From: Maritalea porphyrae
GTDB lineage: Bacteria > Pseudomonadota > Alphaproteobacteria > Rhizobiales > Devosiaceae
Length of the DNA stretch: 64,000 nucleotides
Direction: 5' to 3'
Assembly (NCBI RefSeq): GCF_027213965.1
Contig: NZ_JAPWGX010000003.1
Location: 741,464 to 805,463 of the forward strand
Shown here one piece after another: positions 44,189-52,822 of the stretch. The position numbers and the translations under genes are program-made. The notes beneath the pieces were generated by a model that had not been told where the DNA came from, searched no databases, and worked only from the letters and a program-made list of their open reading frames with translations. The stretch's first letter is position 1. Each line of letters begins with the position of its first letter.

Positions 44189-44803
44189 ATGAAATCGATT
44201 CTTGTGCTTCACGCACATCCAGCACCACGCCATTCAAACGCCAACACGGATTTGGCGAAAGTCGCCCAAGAGGTTGAAGGCGTCACCTTTGTTGACTTAT
44301 ATGCGCGTTACCCGCGCTTCAAAATTAATATCGATAAAGAACAAGAACAATTGTTGGCGCACGACGTCATCATATTTCAATTCCCCCTAATGTGGTACTC
44401 TACGCCTTCTTTGCTGAAAGAATGGCAAGACCTTGTGCTTGAGTATGGGTTTGCCTATGGCGAAGGTGGCACGGCATTGGCCGGCAAATGCCTACTCCCG
44501 GTCGTTTCGGTCGGTGGCCCACAAACCGCCTATGCCCCGCAAGGCTATAACAATTTTGAGCTGCCATCTTTCTTGTCTCCCCTTCAGCAGACGGCAAATC
44601 TTTGTTCGATGCGATATGTGTCGCCATTCACCTTGTTCGCCTCCTTGCGCGCACGAAATGACGGCAGGCTTGCCCAGCACACCACACAATATCAACGATT
44701 GCTCGAAGCATTGAGGGACGATGAATTCGACTTTGAGAGCGCCAAGCAGCTGCCCATATTGACGGCTGAAAACATATCATCTGTTGTGGGGGAAAAGAAA
44801 TGA
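44189..44803 (+). CDS. kefF: NAD(P)H oxidoreductase, KefF-like regulatory subunit
   Basis: This 204-residue flavodoxin-fold quinone reductase is of the KefF/NQO family. It has the FMN-binding start ILVLHAHPAPRHSNANTDL, the QFPLMWYSTPSLLKEWQDLV segment and the VSVGGPQTAYAPQGYN loop. In E. coli KefF binds to and is needed for full activity of KefC. The ATG at 44189 has GGGG six bases upstream. The stop overlaps the antiporter ATG by four bases (ATGA), so the two are coupled and likely work as a complex. Confidence 0.87.
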   Translation: MKSILVLHAHPAPRHSNANTDLAKVAQEVEGVTFVDLYARYPRFKINIDKEQEQLLAHDVIIFQFPLMWYSTPSLLKEWQDLVLEYGFAYGEGGTALAGKCLLPVVSVGGPQTAYAPQGYNNFELPSFLSPLQQTANLCSMRYVSPFTLFASLRARNDGRLAQHTTQYQRLLEALRDDEFDFESAKQLPILTAENISSVVGEKK

Positions 44804-46710
44804 CCGGACTGCTTTTTCAGGGCTTCATCTATCTTTGCGCCGCCGTGATTGCAGTTCCCATTGCCAAGCGACTGGGCTTAGGTTCAGTGCTTGGCTATTT
44901 GATTGCTGGGATTGTCATTGGACCCATAACAGGATTGGTTGGCTCAGAAACTCAAGATATTCAACATTTTGCCGAATTTGGTGTTGTGATGATGTTGTTC
45001 CTCGTGGGGTTGGAGCTTGAACCCAGGGCCCTTTGGGATATGCGCAACCGTTTGCTTGGTTTGGGTGGACTGCAAGTTGGGGCAACCACCTTAATTATTG
45101 GCACAATCGCCTACCTTTTGGGCGTGCCATGGCAAAGCGCGATTGCCGTTGGTTTGGTCTTTGCCCTTTCTTCTACTGCTATTGTTCTGCAAACGCTGAA
45201 CGAAAAAGGCTTGATGAAGAGTGACGGCGGTCAGTCGAGTTTTTCCGTTCTTTTGTTCCAAGACATAGCCGTCATCCCCATGTTGGCGCTAATCCCGCTT
45301 TTGGCAATTCAAGAGTACCTTGACCATCTGCACGACGATCACGGTGCAAGTTCTGGTGGCCATGGCGCAGAAATGAGCTTGGTTGAAGGGTTGGCGGGCT
45401 GGCAAGTTGCAGGCGTCACTGTTTTGGCCATTGTCGCCGTGGTGGTTGGCGGCCATTATTTGTCGCGCCCGCTATTCCGTTTTATTGCCGGTGCAAAATT
45501 GCGCGAAGTCTTCACCGCTGCAGCTTTGCTTTTGGTGGTGGGCATTGCCTTGTTAATGACATTGGTTGGCCTTTCCCCTGCCCTTGGTACTTTTTTGGCT
45601 GGTGTCGTGCTGGCAAACTCAGAATTCCGCCACGAGCTTGAGAGCGACATAGACCCATTTAAGGGACTATTGTTGGGTCTATTTTTCATCACCGTGGGTG
45701 CAGGAATCAATTTTGGTTACCTCTTCGACCAGTTTGCCATCGTTGTGGGGCTTACTGTTGGGCTGATGTCGATCAAGGCCTTGGTGCTCTATTGTTTGGC
45801 CATCATTTTTAAACTCAAGGGCGCAGACAAATGGTTGTTCACGTTGGGGCTGGCGCAAGCAGGTGAATTCGGGTTCGTTTTGCTTTCTTTCACCCTGCAA
45901 AATGGCGTTATCTCAAACGAATTATCTCAACTTCTCCTTCTGGTGGTGGCGCTTTCAATGCTCCTTACCCCAGCTTTGTTCATAGCCTACGAGCGCTTGC
46001 TTCTGCCAAAACTGACGAACGAACAACAGCGCAAAGAGGATGAAATCACCGAACAAGGTACCGTCATCATTGCGGGTACGGGACGTTTTGGGCAAATCGT
46101 CAATCGCATGTTGTTGGGCAATGGGTTCAAGACCGTCGTTCTTGATTTGAGTGCAGAGGCTGTCGACCGCGTTGGTCGTTTTGGCGTAAAGACATTTTTC
46201 GGCGATGCGTCCCGTCCAGATCTGCTGCACGCCGCAGGATTGCACGAAGCCAAGATGATTGTCGTTGCGATCGACGATGAAGCACGAGCCCTTGAGATTG
46301 TGCGCCACGCCCGCCAGGTGCGACCAGACATACACATCGTAGCGCGCGCGAGAGACCGCAACTCGGTGTATGACATGTACTATGCTGGCGCCAACGATAT
46401 GATCCGAGAAACATTTGACAGTTCTGTCCGCGCCGGGCGTTCCGCATTAGAAGGCTTGGGCATTCACCCATATGAGGCCGAAAAAATTGCTTCAGCATTT
46501 GTAGAACTTGACCTTTGGGGGATTCGCCAACTCGCCGAATTGCACAACCCGGATATTCCACCGCACGAAAATGACGAATACATCAAGAAAGCAATTGAGG
46601 TGCGGGATGAAATGGACCGGGCAATGGTTGGCTCAACAGATGGCCACAAAGGCGCAGTAGATAGGGCTTGGATGCCGCCCGGGCATCGCCCTGATGATTC
46701 GGAGCAATAG
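44800..46710 (+). CDS. Kef-type K+/H+ antiporter with C-terminal RCK/TrkA-N domain
   Basis: This is a 636-residue CPA2-family potassium efflux antiporter. Residues 1-390 are membrane helices with the motif VVMMLFLVGLELEPRALWDMR and SSTAIVLQTLNEKG. A His-rich loop (DHLHDDHGASSGGHGAE) lies at about residues 173-195. Residues about 415-530 form the Rossmann RCK domain with VIIAGTGRFGQIVNRMLLGNGF. It releases potassium during glutathione-adduct or acid stress, protecting against electrophiles. It is translationally coupled to the KefF-like partner. Confidence 0.93.
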   Translation: MTGLLFQGFIYLCAAVIAVPIAKRLGLGSVLGYLIAGIVIGPITGLVGSETQDIQHFAEFGVVMMLFLVGLELEPRALWDMRNRLLGLGGLQVGATTLIIGTIAYLLGVPWQSAIAVGLVFALSSTAIVLQTLNEKGLMKSDGGQSSFSVLLFQDIAVIPMLALIPLLAIQEYLDHLHDDHGASSGGHGAEMSLVEGLAGWQVAGVTVLAIVAVVVGGHYLSRPLFRFIAGAKLREVFTAAALLLVVGIALLMTLVGLSPALGTFLAGVVLANSEFRHELESDIDPFKGLLLGLFFITVGAGINFGYLFDQFAIVVGLTVGLMSIKALVLYCLAIIFKLKGADKWLFTLGLAQAGEFGFVLLSFTLQNGVISNELSQLLLLVVALSMLLTPALFIAYERLLLPKLTNEQQRKEDEITEQGTVIIAGTGRFGQIVNRMLLGNGFKTVVLDLSAEAVDRVGRFGVKTFFGDASRPDLLHAAGLHEAKMIVVAIDDEARALEIVRHARQVRPDIHIVARARDRNSVYDMYYAGANDMIRETFDSSVRAGRSALEGLGIHPYEAEKIASAFVELDLWGIRQLAELHNPDIPPHENDEYIKKAIEVRDEMDRAMVGSTDGHKGAVDRAWMPPGHRPDDSEQ

Positions 46711-46770
46711 GCAAACCTTCAACAAGTCACCAGTATTTCAGAGCGAATGGCAAGAATTTCGCCAAAGTGA

Positions 46771-46783
46771 TACACAATGTGTA
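46771..46783. promoter_or_regulatory. Palindrome upstream of the first luxR-type gene
   Basis: TACACA-A-TGTGTA is a perfect 13-base palindrome in the 193-base gap before the LuxR-type gene, about 120 bases ahead of its start. It could be a regulator site; the link is inferred. Confidence 0.35.
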
Positions 46784-46903
46784 GTTGAATTTGCAGCTTT
46801 GCTTTGCTAATTAACACAATTGTAAAAAATAACTCGACGGCACTGTTTTTTTCACTATCGTTGGAGTTGATATATTTCAAGAATTGAAGATTTTGTGTGA
46901 TCT

Positions 46904-47623
46904 ATGACCAGCTTATCGGTGGACCAATATTTAGCGGAAGACGTAGAATTCGCAACACGTGATGAAGCAATCGATCAGCTAAGCAAAAAGGCGTCCGAAT
47001 TTGGTGGCAAGCACATTGCCTATGGCATTTTGAACCCCGGCAAATCTTCGCCTCGCCTCGCCTTTGATGCCATAACTACGTACTCGCCTGCTTGGTTGGA
47101 AAGATACTTCAGCCAAAGCTATCACATTCAAGATCCAATCCTTAAAACCGCTTCGTCGGCCAGAATCCCATTTGATTGGGAAACCGCCAAGTACGACTCC
47201 ACCCCGCTCAAAACATTCTTTGGCGAGTCCGTTGAGCATGGCTTGGGGCGACAGGGCCTTGCCATACCAATCCATGGGCCAAATGGCGAGATGTGCGCTT
47301 TGTCGTTTAATGCAGATGTTAGCGATGGAGACTGGATTAAAATGCGGCAAGAGGTCTTGCCTCATATCATGCTGTTCGCGCACCAATTCAACGAAAAAGC
47401 CTTGAATATTCGCAGGCTAAAACTGCCGGAAATAACGCTTTCACCTCGAGAAAGTGAAGCTTTAAAGTGGGCAGCTGAGGGTAAGTCGGTTTGGGAAACC
47501 AGTCGGATATTAGGCATCTCTGATCACTCCGTAAAATCATACCTGCAGAATGCCCAGCGAAAACTAGCATGTTGCAACAAATTGCACACCGTCGTAACAG
47601 CTGTGCGGTTGGGTATTATTTGA
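46904..47623 (+). CDS. LuxR-type regulator with autoinducer-binding domain (solo)
   Basis: This 239-residue protein has an N-terminal autoinducer-binding domain (residues about 20-160; WLERYFSQSYHIQDPIL, PFDWETAKY and GLGRQGLAIPIHGPNG carry the Trp, Tyr, Asp, Trp and Gly positions of the family). A C-terminal LuxR helix-turn-helix follows (TLSPRESEALKWAAEGKSVWETSRILGISDHSVKSYLQNAQRKL). No LuxI synthase gene occurs in the window, so it may be a solo receptor, sensing acyl-homoserine lactones or another small molecule. It is followed by a second, truncated LuxR-type gene. Confidence 0.9.
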   Translation: MTSLSVDQYLAEDVEFATRDEAIDQLSKKASEFGGKHIAYGILNPGKSSPRLAFDAITTYSPAWLERYFSQSYHIQDPILKTASSARIPFDWETAKYDSTPLKTFFGESVEHGLGRQGLAIPIHGPNGEMCALSFNADVSDGDWIKMRQEVLPHIMLFAHQFNEKALNIRRLKLPEITLSPRESEALKWAAEGKSVWETSRILGISDHSVKSYLQNAQRKLACCNKLHTVVTAVRLGII

Positions 47624-47715
47624 GTGCCCCCCCTATTTGGGGGTGGTGATTTTGTGTATTTTCATGCGCATAATGAAGCGTAGTAAAAAAATTATTGTCC
47701 ATTTTAGGAATAGTA

Positions 47716-48120
47716 ATGAATGAATTAGATTTTGGCGTAACGGTAAACGCCCACAGCAAAAGCGAAAAGTTTTCAACGCTGTTGGAATGGCTAAATGACA
47801 ACTCATCTGCCCTGAGGCGGGAAAGAACAAGTCCTGTTCCCGAGGTCATTGAGCTTTTACATTTCGCAAGACGGCTTGAACGTGTCACCACCCGTGAGTT
47901 TCAGGTGTTTGAGCAGGTCATCGAAGGCCTGACAGCTGTTCAAATTGGAGAAAGACTAAATATCAGCCCACGGACGGTGGATGTCCACAAATCGCGTTTC
48001 ATACAAAAGATGGAAATCGGCAACATGGTCGTCGCAGCCCGCTATTTCTCAATCTTGGAAACCCTGATGGCCACCGATTCGGCGGCCGTGGAATATGCTA
48101 AAACTGCAACCGCCAGTTGA
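47716..48120 (+). CDS. Small LuxR-type DNA-binding regulator without receiver domain
   Basis: This 134-residue protein has only a C-terminal LuxR/FixJ-type helix-turn-helix (VTTREFQVFEQVIEGLTAVQIGERLNISPRTVDVHKSRFIQKMEI, residues about 65-110). The N terminus of 60 residues is not a response-regulator receiver: no phosphorylatable Asp motif is seen. The ATG at 47716 follows an AGGAATAG site. It lies 92 bases downstream of the first LuxR-type gene on the same strand and may be co-regulated. Confidence 0.85.
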   Translation: MNELDFGVTVNAHSKSEKFSTLLEWLNDNSSALRRERTSPVPEVIELLHFARRLERVTTREFQVFEQVIEGLTAVQIGERLNISPRTVDVHKSRFIQKMEIGNMVVAARYFSILETLMATDSAAVEYAKTATAS

Positions 48121-48371
48121 AATTGGCTCACGAGATTTTATTGCAACAAACAGGCTTGAGGTTTTGCTGAATTTAGAACCAATTGGAGCCTGAAATCACA
48201 ACGCTCTTGGGCCAATGGACGCGTTATAGTGATTCTCAGTGATGGTTGATTGTGAAAACTGGGAAATTCTTACCTTTCTTGGCTCGTATATTCCTCGTCA
48301 AAATAGATCTTGGGGCGATCCTACCTCGTCAGCAGTAGAACATTCGCAAATTCGGAGAAATGATCGCTGGA

Positions 48372-48833
48372 TTACGGTGTAGTCGTCACCCGGGAATGGG
48401 TCATCATATCCCCGGCTTTCAAGCCAATCTGCGCGGCTCGCCCGCCTGCAATTTCAAAGACAAATCGCACAGGTGCGGCTGACGGAATTGGCGTCGGGTC
48501 GTGTGGTTTTGCATTGACGTGAATATTGACGATCCTGCCATTTGCTTTCACGAAGATCATATCAAGCGGGATTAGTGTGTTGCGCATCCAAAAGGAAACT
48601 GGTCGTTCTTCATAAAAATCGAATAACATGCCAGCGTCAGGGCCCAGCTCTGTTCGGTACATCAAGCCTTTTGCGCGCTCAGAATCATCGTCAGCGATTT
48701 CAATTTGAAAATGATGGGCGCCAGTATCGCTGGTTAATGTCAGCTCATGCTCATTGGCACTGCAGGCTGAAAGGCCTAAAAAAAGAAAAAGAGCGCACAT
48801 GGCGCGCGCTAGTCGTCGTTTTGCGTTGAGCAT
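48372..48833 (-). CDS. DUF192 lipoprotein
   Basis: This 153-residue DUF192 (YacL/CwbA-like) protein has an N-terminal lipoprotein signal with lipobox LSAC. The DUF192 signature is clear: RAKGLMYRTELGPDAGMLFDFYEERPVSFWMRNTLIPLDMIFVKANGRIVNI. Its biochemical role is unknown. The ATG at 48833 lies four bases after the cold-shock gene's stop, so the two are co-transcribed; this pair is conserved in Alphaproteobacteria. Confidence 0.92.
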   Translation of the reverse strand: MLNAKRRLARAMCALFLFLGLSACSANEHELTLTSDTGAHHFQIEIADDDSERAKGLMYRTELGPDAGMLFDFYEERPVSFWMRNTLIPLDMIFVKANGRIVNIHVNAKPHDPTPIPSAAPVRFVFEIAGGRAAQIGLKAGDMMTHSRVTTTP

Positions 48834-48837
48834 AGGT

Positions 48838-49467
48838 CTAGTGGGATGACGGCGCGTCGCCCCATCCATCAGGACGAATCTCCGCAACCATTAGGCCCTT
48901 TGGGCCATCGCCGTAGCGCGCCAAGACAAATTGACCGGGGCGAAGCTCAGCAAGACCAAAACGGCGCAATGTCTCCATATGGATGAAAATGTCTGGATGA
49001 CCTTCACCAGCAGAAAGGAAGCCAAAGCCACGCAGCCGGTTAAACCATTTAACCTGCAAGCGCTCTAGCTTTGAAGTTGGCTCCACGACAACGTGTGTCT
49101 TTGCTGGATCCATTTGCGCTGGGTGCTTGGCAGTTGAATCATCCATAGAAAGGATTCTAAAGGCCTGCAGACCACCGGGGCGGTCTAATGCCTCTACAAC
49201 GATCCGCGAGCCTTCATAAGCCGTTTTAAAGCCGTCACGGCGCAAACAGGTCACATGTACCAATACGTCAGGCATGCCGTTGTCTGGCACAATAAAGCCA
49301 AAGCCTTTTGCGACATCAAACCACTTTATCGACCCAGCAATTTCAATAACATCCACAGTCGGGTCATTGGCTAGTTCATTGGCGCTGCTACCAGCCGATG
49401 GCTCTTGGCCCTCGTACTCTGTATCACCATCAACTTCGGCTATATATTTGGCCCCCATAATCGCCAT
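48838..49467 (-). CDS. Cold-shock protein with two cold-shock domains
   Basis: This 209-residue RNA/DNA-binding protein has two cold-shock domains separated by an acidic/polar linker: SIKWFDVAKGFGFIVPDNGMPDVLVHVTCLRRDG (about residues 45-110) and QVKWFNRLRGFGFLSAGEGHPDIFIHMETLRRFG (about 140-205). RNP1-like motifs KGFGFI and RGFGFL are intact. Two-domain Csp proteins are typical of Alphaproteobacteria. The ATG at 49467 has a GAGGG site. The gene heads the operon with DUF192. Confidence 0.93.
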   Translation of the reverse strand: MAIMGAKYIAEVDGDTEYEGQEPSAGSSANELANDPTVDVIEIAGSIKWFDVAKGFGFIVPDNGMPDVLVHVTCLRRDGFKTAYEGSRIVVEALDRPGGLQAFRILSMDDSTAKHPAQMDPAKTHVVVEPTSKLERLQVKWFNRLRGFGFLSAGEGHPDIFIHMETLRRFGLAELRPGQFVLARYGDGPKGLMVAEIRPDGWGDAPSSH

Positions 49468-49736
49468 GTCCCTCTTGTCTCTCCTGTCCCACCACAAACA
49501 GGGTACACCTTACTAAGTTCTAAGTTTGTCCGATTCAGACGGCTTTGTTAAGTAAATAATTAGAATTCATTAACCATTATAATTACCTACCAACATAATG
49601 ACCCGCTTAGAGCAGCAAAAACATTGCCACTTCAAATAGATAACGACATGCGAGTTATTCACATTCACAAAGTGCGATTTTTTGGCAATACGCAATTGTC
49701 CGAAACGTAAAAACAAGTTCATACAAAGGAATCACG

Positions 49737-50153
49737 ATGAAATATCTGCATACGATGGTGCGAATCTCGAACGTTGAAGAAAGCCTAAGGTTCTATTGTG
49801 AGGGCCTAGGGTTGAAAGAAACACGGCGCTTCGAAAACGAAAAAGGCAAATTTACGCTTATCTTCTTGGCACCTGAAGGTGACGAAAAAAGTGAAATTGA
49901 ATTGACCTACAATTGGGGCGAAGAGGGTTATGATGGCGGGCGCAACTTTGGCCACCTCGCCTATCGTGTTAGCGATATCTATGCAACTTGTCAGCACCTC
50001 ATGGATATGGGCTACACCATCAACCGGCCGCCGCGCGATGGGCACATGGCCTTTGTTCGTTCGCCAGACAATATTTCAATTGAGCTTTTACAAGAAGGCG
50101 ATTTGGCGCCAAAAGAACCATGGGTTTCCATGCCGAATATTGGTGAATGGTAA
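49737..50153 (+). CDS. gloA: Lactoylglutathione lyase (glyoxalase I)
   Basis: This 138-residue glyoxalase I converts the methylglyoxal-glutathione hemithioacetal to S-lactoylglutathione. The metal ligands are recognisable: His in MKYLHTMVRI, Glu in EIELTYNW, His in FGHLAYRV and Glu in ISIELLQEG. The short form lacking extra loops is of the Ni-dependent bacterial type. An AAGGAAT site precedes the ATG. It is a single-gene unit. Confidence 0.95.
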   Translation: MKYLHTMVRISNVEESLRFYCEGLGLKETRRFENEKGKFTLIFLAPEGDEKSEIELTYNWGEEGYDGGRNFGHLAYRVSDIYATCQHLMDMGYTINRPPRDGHMAFVRSPDNISIELLQEGDLAPKEPWVSMPNIGEW

Positions 50154-50265
50154 TCGGTGCGTTTCCAAAAACAGTAAAATCTTAACCATGCTTCTTGACC
50201 GGCGATTAGGCATCGCCGGGCTATCTTAACGGCTCGTTTTCCATTTTGAAATTTGCGAGTCCTAG

Positions 50266-50715
50266 ATGCGTGTGTTCATTGCCCTTTTGCTGAGTGTGAC
50301 TGTATTGGCAGGTTGCGCCTCTCTTGGTGGCTTCAAAGGCGGCACAAACTACCAGAAGAAATATGGGCTCTATGTGGAGCACTCCAAAATTCAAACTTTT
50401 TGTTTGTTGCCTAAGTTGCGGTTTGTGTTGTGGAAGGCCGAAATGCACTTCAAACGTGCTCCTGTTGTGTCTTCGGGCTATCGAAATCCGTTCCATAACT
50501 GGAAAGTGGGCGGGGCTTGGGGCTCATATCACCAGAAATGCATGGCCGCCGACATCTTTATTCCTGGGGTTTCAAAATCAAAGTTAATCGCATTTTTGAA
50601 AAAAACAGGCGAAGTTGGCGGACTGGGTTGTTATCCGGGTCGGAAATTTGTTCACGTCGACATTCGTGGACGGCCACGCGGCTACAAGCACCCGGTGCAA
50701 TTTAAAGGTTGTTGA
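50266..50715 (+). CDS. D-Ala-D-Ala carboxypeptidase-like lipoprotein (peptidase M15 family)
   Basis: This 149-residue lipoprotein has a lipobox LAGC at residues 14-17. The body has the M15 zinc-peptidase motifs: VSSGYRNPFHN, SYHQKCMAADIFIPG (zinc His and Asp) and HVDIRGRPRGYKHP (catalytic Glu position is Asp here, zinc His present). Such proteins (DUF882/YcbK-like or VanY-like) trim peptidoglycan stem peptides. It precedes the prophage attachment tRNA and belongs to the host genome. Confidence 0.82.
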   Translation: MRVFIALLLSVTVLAGCASLGGFKGGTNYQKKYGLYVEHSKIQTFCLLPKLRFVLWKAEMHFKRAPVVSSGYRNPFHNWKVGGAWGSYHQKCMAADIFIPGVSKSKLIAFLKKTGEVGGLGCYPGRKFVHVDIRGRPRGYKHPVQFKGC

Positions 50716-50831
50716 GTTTTTTCCACTGGTTAGGACCCAAAATCCGCATTTTTTTGAAAAAAAACAAAAAAAATGAAATTGCCTCTTGCGTCTTTCGTTC
50801 TGGCCCAATATACGGTCCACACAGTTCGCAA

Positions 50832-50907
50832 GCGCCCTTCGTCTAGTGGTCTAGGACGCTGCCCTTTCACGGCGGAAACACGGGTTCGAGTCCCGTAGGG
50901 CGCACCA
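50832..50907 (+). tRNA. tRNA-Glu (TTC), prophage attachment gene
   Basis: GCGCCCT pairs with AGGGCGC. The anticodon loop CTTTCAC between CTGCC and GGCGG gives TTC. The T arm contains GTTCGAGTC. ACCA is encoded. The gene is intact despite the prophage beginning at its 3' end. Confidence 0.97.
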
Positions 50908-50919
50908 CGAACTGCACCA

Positions 50920-50951
50920 AAAGGCTTCGCAGAAATGCGGAGCCTTTTTTT
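50920..50951 (+). terminator. Rho-independent terminator after tRNA-Glu
   Basis: AAAGGCTTCGC pairs with GCGGAGCCTTT around an AGAAAT loop, followed by a T-run. It ends the tRNA-Glu transcript just inside the prophage boundary. Confidence 0.88.
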
Positions 50952-51030
50952 ATTATCCCATAGATTTCCTGCATTTACAGGGGTTTCCTAACACCTTTGG
51001 GATTTTTCCCGTTTGACAGCGATCCAAAAG

Positions 51031-51065
51031 TGATGCACTTTTTGATGCACTTTTGATGCACTTTT
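51031..51065. repeat. Three tandem TGATGCACTTT repeats before the integrase
   Basis: TGATGCACTTTT occurs at 51031-51042, TGATGCACTTT at 51043-51053 and TGATGCACTTTT at 51054-51065, ending 16 bases before the integrase ATG. The first copy also forms AAAAGTG-ATG-CACTTTT, an inverted repeat. These resemble integrase arm or recombination-directionality-factor sites. Confidence 0.8.
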
Positions 51066-51081
51066 ACATTTCGGGCTGGGA

Positions 51082-52404
51082 ATGACATTTAGAAAATTTA
51101 TCAAACCTCGGGGAAAATCCGGGGTTCTTGTGTACTATCGACGAACACCCAAGAATTTAATGATTCATGGATTGCCAGACAGGAACCTCATAAGCCTCAA
51201 GACAAAAGACATGCCGGTGGCCATAGAGCGCGCGGCCATAGTCCATGAGGAATTGGAAAAGAAGTGGCATCTTCTGTCCGAGGGGCATGCTGAAACGGCC
51301 CAGCAGGAGTACGAAGACGGCATCAGGCGTGCGAGACTTGCTGGTTACGGTTATCGGACAACCAGACAAATCGCCAATGGCGACCTTGAGGATCTGTTGT
51401 CTCGCGTCTCAGATGCTCATATGCACATCTCACAGCCAAAAACCGCCAAAGCGATTCTGGGTGCTGTTGAGAAGCCTGTGCACATGTTTAGTCAGCTGGC
51501 AGATTTGTATGTCCAGTATAACAGCGATGGCTTGGAAGGAATGTCAGAGGGCCAAATAAAAAGGCACTTGGTCGCTCGACGCCGTGCGATCGATTATTTC
51601 ATATCCGTGCTTGGCGACAAGCCATTGAGCGCTATCACACGCGAGGACACACTCGCATTCAAAAAGTGGTGGGAGACTAAGATCCGCGACGAAGGGTTGA
51701 CCGCTCACACTGCGAACAGATCTATTGGCGATATTCGGGGGATGATCACGCCGGTCGATAACGCACTGCAAACAGATTATTGGAGTGTTTGGGGGAAACT
51801 GAGAATAAAGCAGACCAATGCCAATAAGATGGGCGTGCGACACGCCTTCCCTAAAGAATACATCCAAGATCGGCTTCTAGCCCCAGCAACACTCAAGACA
51901 CTGCAAATGCCTCGACGGGCTATTGTACTCACAATGATTGAGACGGGCCTGCGGCCGACTGAAATTTGCAACCTAGATAGCAGCTGCATTGCATTGGATG
52001 ACGAGTACCCTCATATCGTTGTCGCGGATCGAGACGACAGGCGCTATAAATCCGACGCCTCAATTCGTAAGATACCGCTCGTTGGCTGTGCACTTTATGC
52101 AATGCGCAAGTTTCCAGATGGATTCCCCGAATATCGCGACAAATCCGATTCTGCCACGACGGCGATTGGGCGATATTTCAGACGAAACAACCTCTACCCA
52201 GAAAAAGGAATAACGCTCTACTCACTGCGCCACAGTTTCAGCGAGAGAATTAGGGAGTTTGGTGTGACCGATCGAGAAGAAACAGATTTGATGGGTCACG
52301 AATTTGACCGTCCCAAATATGGCGAGGCGACAACCTTGCGACGCAAGCAAGACATACTGCAGTCGATTGCCTTCAAATTTGACCCTAAGATTTATGAAGC
52401 ATAA
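51082..52404 (+). CDS. int: Tyrosine-type site-specific integrase
   Basis: This 440-residue phage integrase has an N-terminal DUF6538-like arm/core-binding part and a C-terminal catalytic domain. Catalytic residues visible are R291 (ETGLRPTEICNL), R383 in LYSLRHS, H406 in LMGHEF and the likely nucleophile Tyr413 (RPKYGEA). The HxxR box reads Y-S-L-R with His following, a variant seen in this family. It reads inward from tRNA-Glu and overlaps the next gene (TAATG). Confidence 0.95.
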   Translation: MTFRKFIKPRGKSGVLVYYRRTPKNLMIHGLPDRNLISLKTKDMPVAIERAAIVHEELEKKWHLLSEGHAETAQQEYEDGIRRARLAGYGYRTTRQIANGDLEDLLSRVSDAHMHISQPKTAKAILGAVEKPVHMFSQLADLYVQYNSDGLEGMSEGQIKRHLVARRRAIDYFISVLGDKPLSAITREDTLAFKKWWETKIRDEGLTAHTANRSIGDIRGMITPVDNALQTDYWSVWGKLRIKQTNANKMGVRHAFPKEYIQDRLLAPATLKTLQMPRRAIVLTMIETGLRPTEICNLDSSCIALDDEYPHIVVADRDDRRYKSDASIRKIPLVGCALYAMRKFPDGFPEYRDKSDSATTAIGRYFRRNNLYPEKGITLYSLRHSFSERIREFGVTDREETDLMGHEFDRPKYGEATTLRRKQDILQSIAFKFDPKIYEA

Positions 52405-52781
52405 TGGCAAAAGAGGCGCAGCACATTTGGTATTATCGCCGCGATCCGGGCCCATATGGCGACCCCTATCATTTTCAAGTTTATCTTGGTCCGGCGCTAA
52501 TTGGCTCAATTCGCAGAAACAGCCAAGGCACGCATGTAGGCACATGGGATTGGAATGGTCGTTGGGGTGGTCACTACAAAGGGCAGGTAGTTAAAGGCAG
52601 TGGTCGCTCAATTGACATGAAAAGCGGGCTAGACGATCTCCGAAGGGCTTTCTACAACACTCTCAACAACCAGCGATTGATCGTCGAGCAAATGCTTGCG
52701 ACAGACCCAGCTGTCAGGCATGAATTGGATAAGTTTTTAAAATCAACTATTGCATCTCACATGGCTCAGCGGGATGGTTGA
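52404..52781 (+). CDS. Prophage cargo protein of unknown function (125 residues)
   Basis: This 125-residue soluble protein is not recognised. It has an aromatic and glycine-rich first half (WYYRRDPGPYGDPYHFQVYLGP, GTWDWNGRWGGHYKGQVV) and a helical, charged second half (RLIVEQMLATDPAVRHELDKFLKST). The ATG shares bases with the integrase stop (TAATG), so it is translated from the integrase message. Position between integrase and the late terminator marks it as phage accessory content. No catalytic motif is evident. Confidence 0.65.
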   Translation: MAKEAQHIWYYRRDPGPYGDPYHFQVYLGPALIGSIRRNSQGTHVGTWDWNGRWGGHYKGQVVKGSGRSIDMKSGLDDLRRAFYNTLNNQRLIVEQMLATDPAVRHELDKFLKSTIASHMAQRDG

Positions 52782-52822
52782 TCAGCAGCGTAATAAAGAA
52801 ATTCTTATGAAAGGAATACTTC

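Noticed and set aside
47627..47643. C-run/G-run hairpin after the first LuxR-type gene
   Set aside because: Only five base pairs with no U-tract; too weak to call a terminator.
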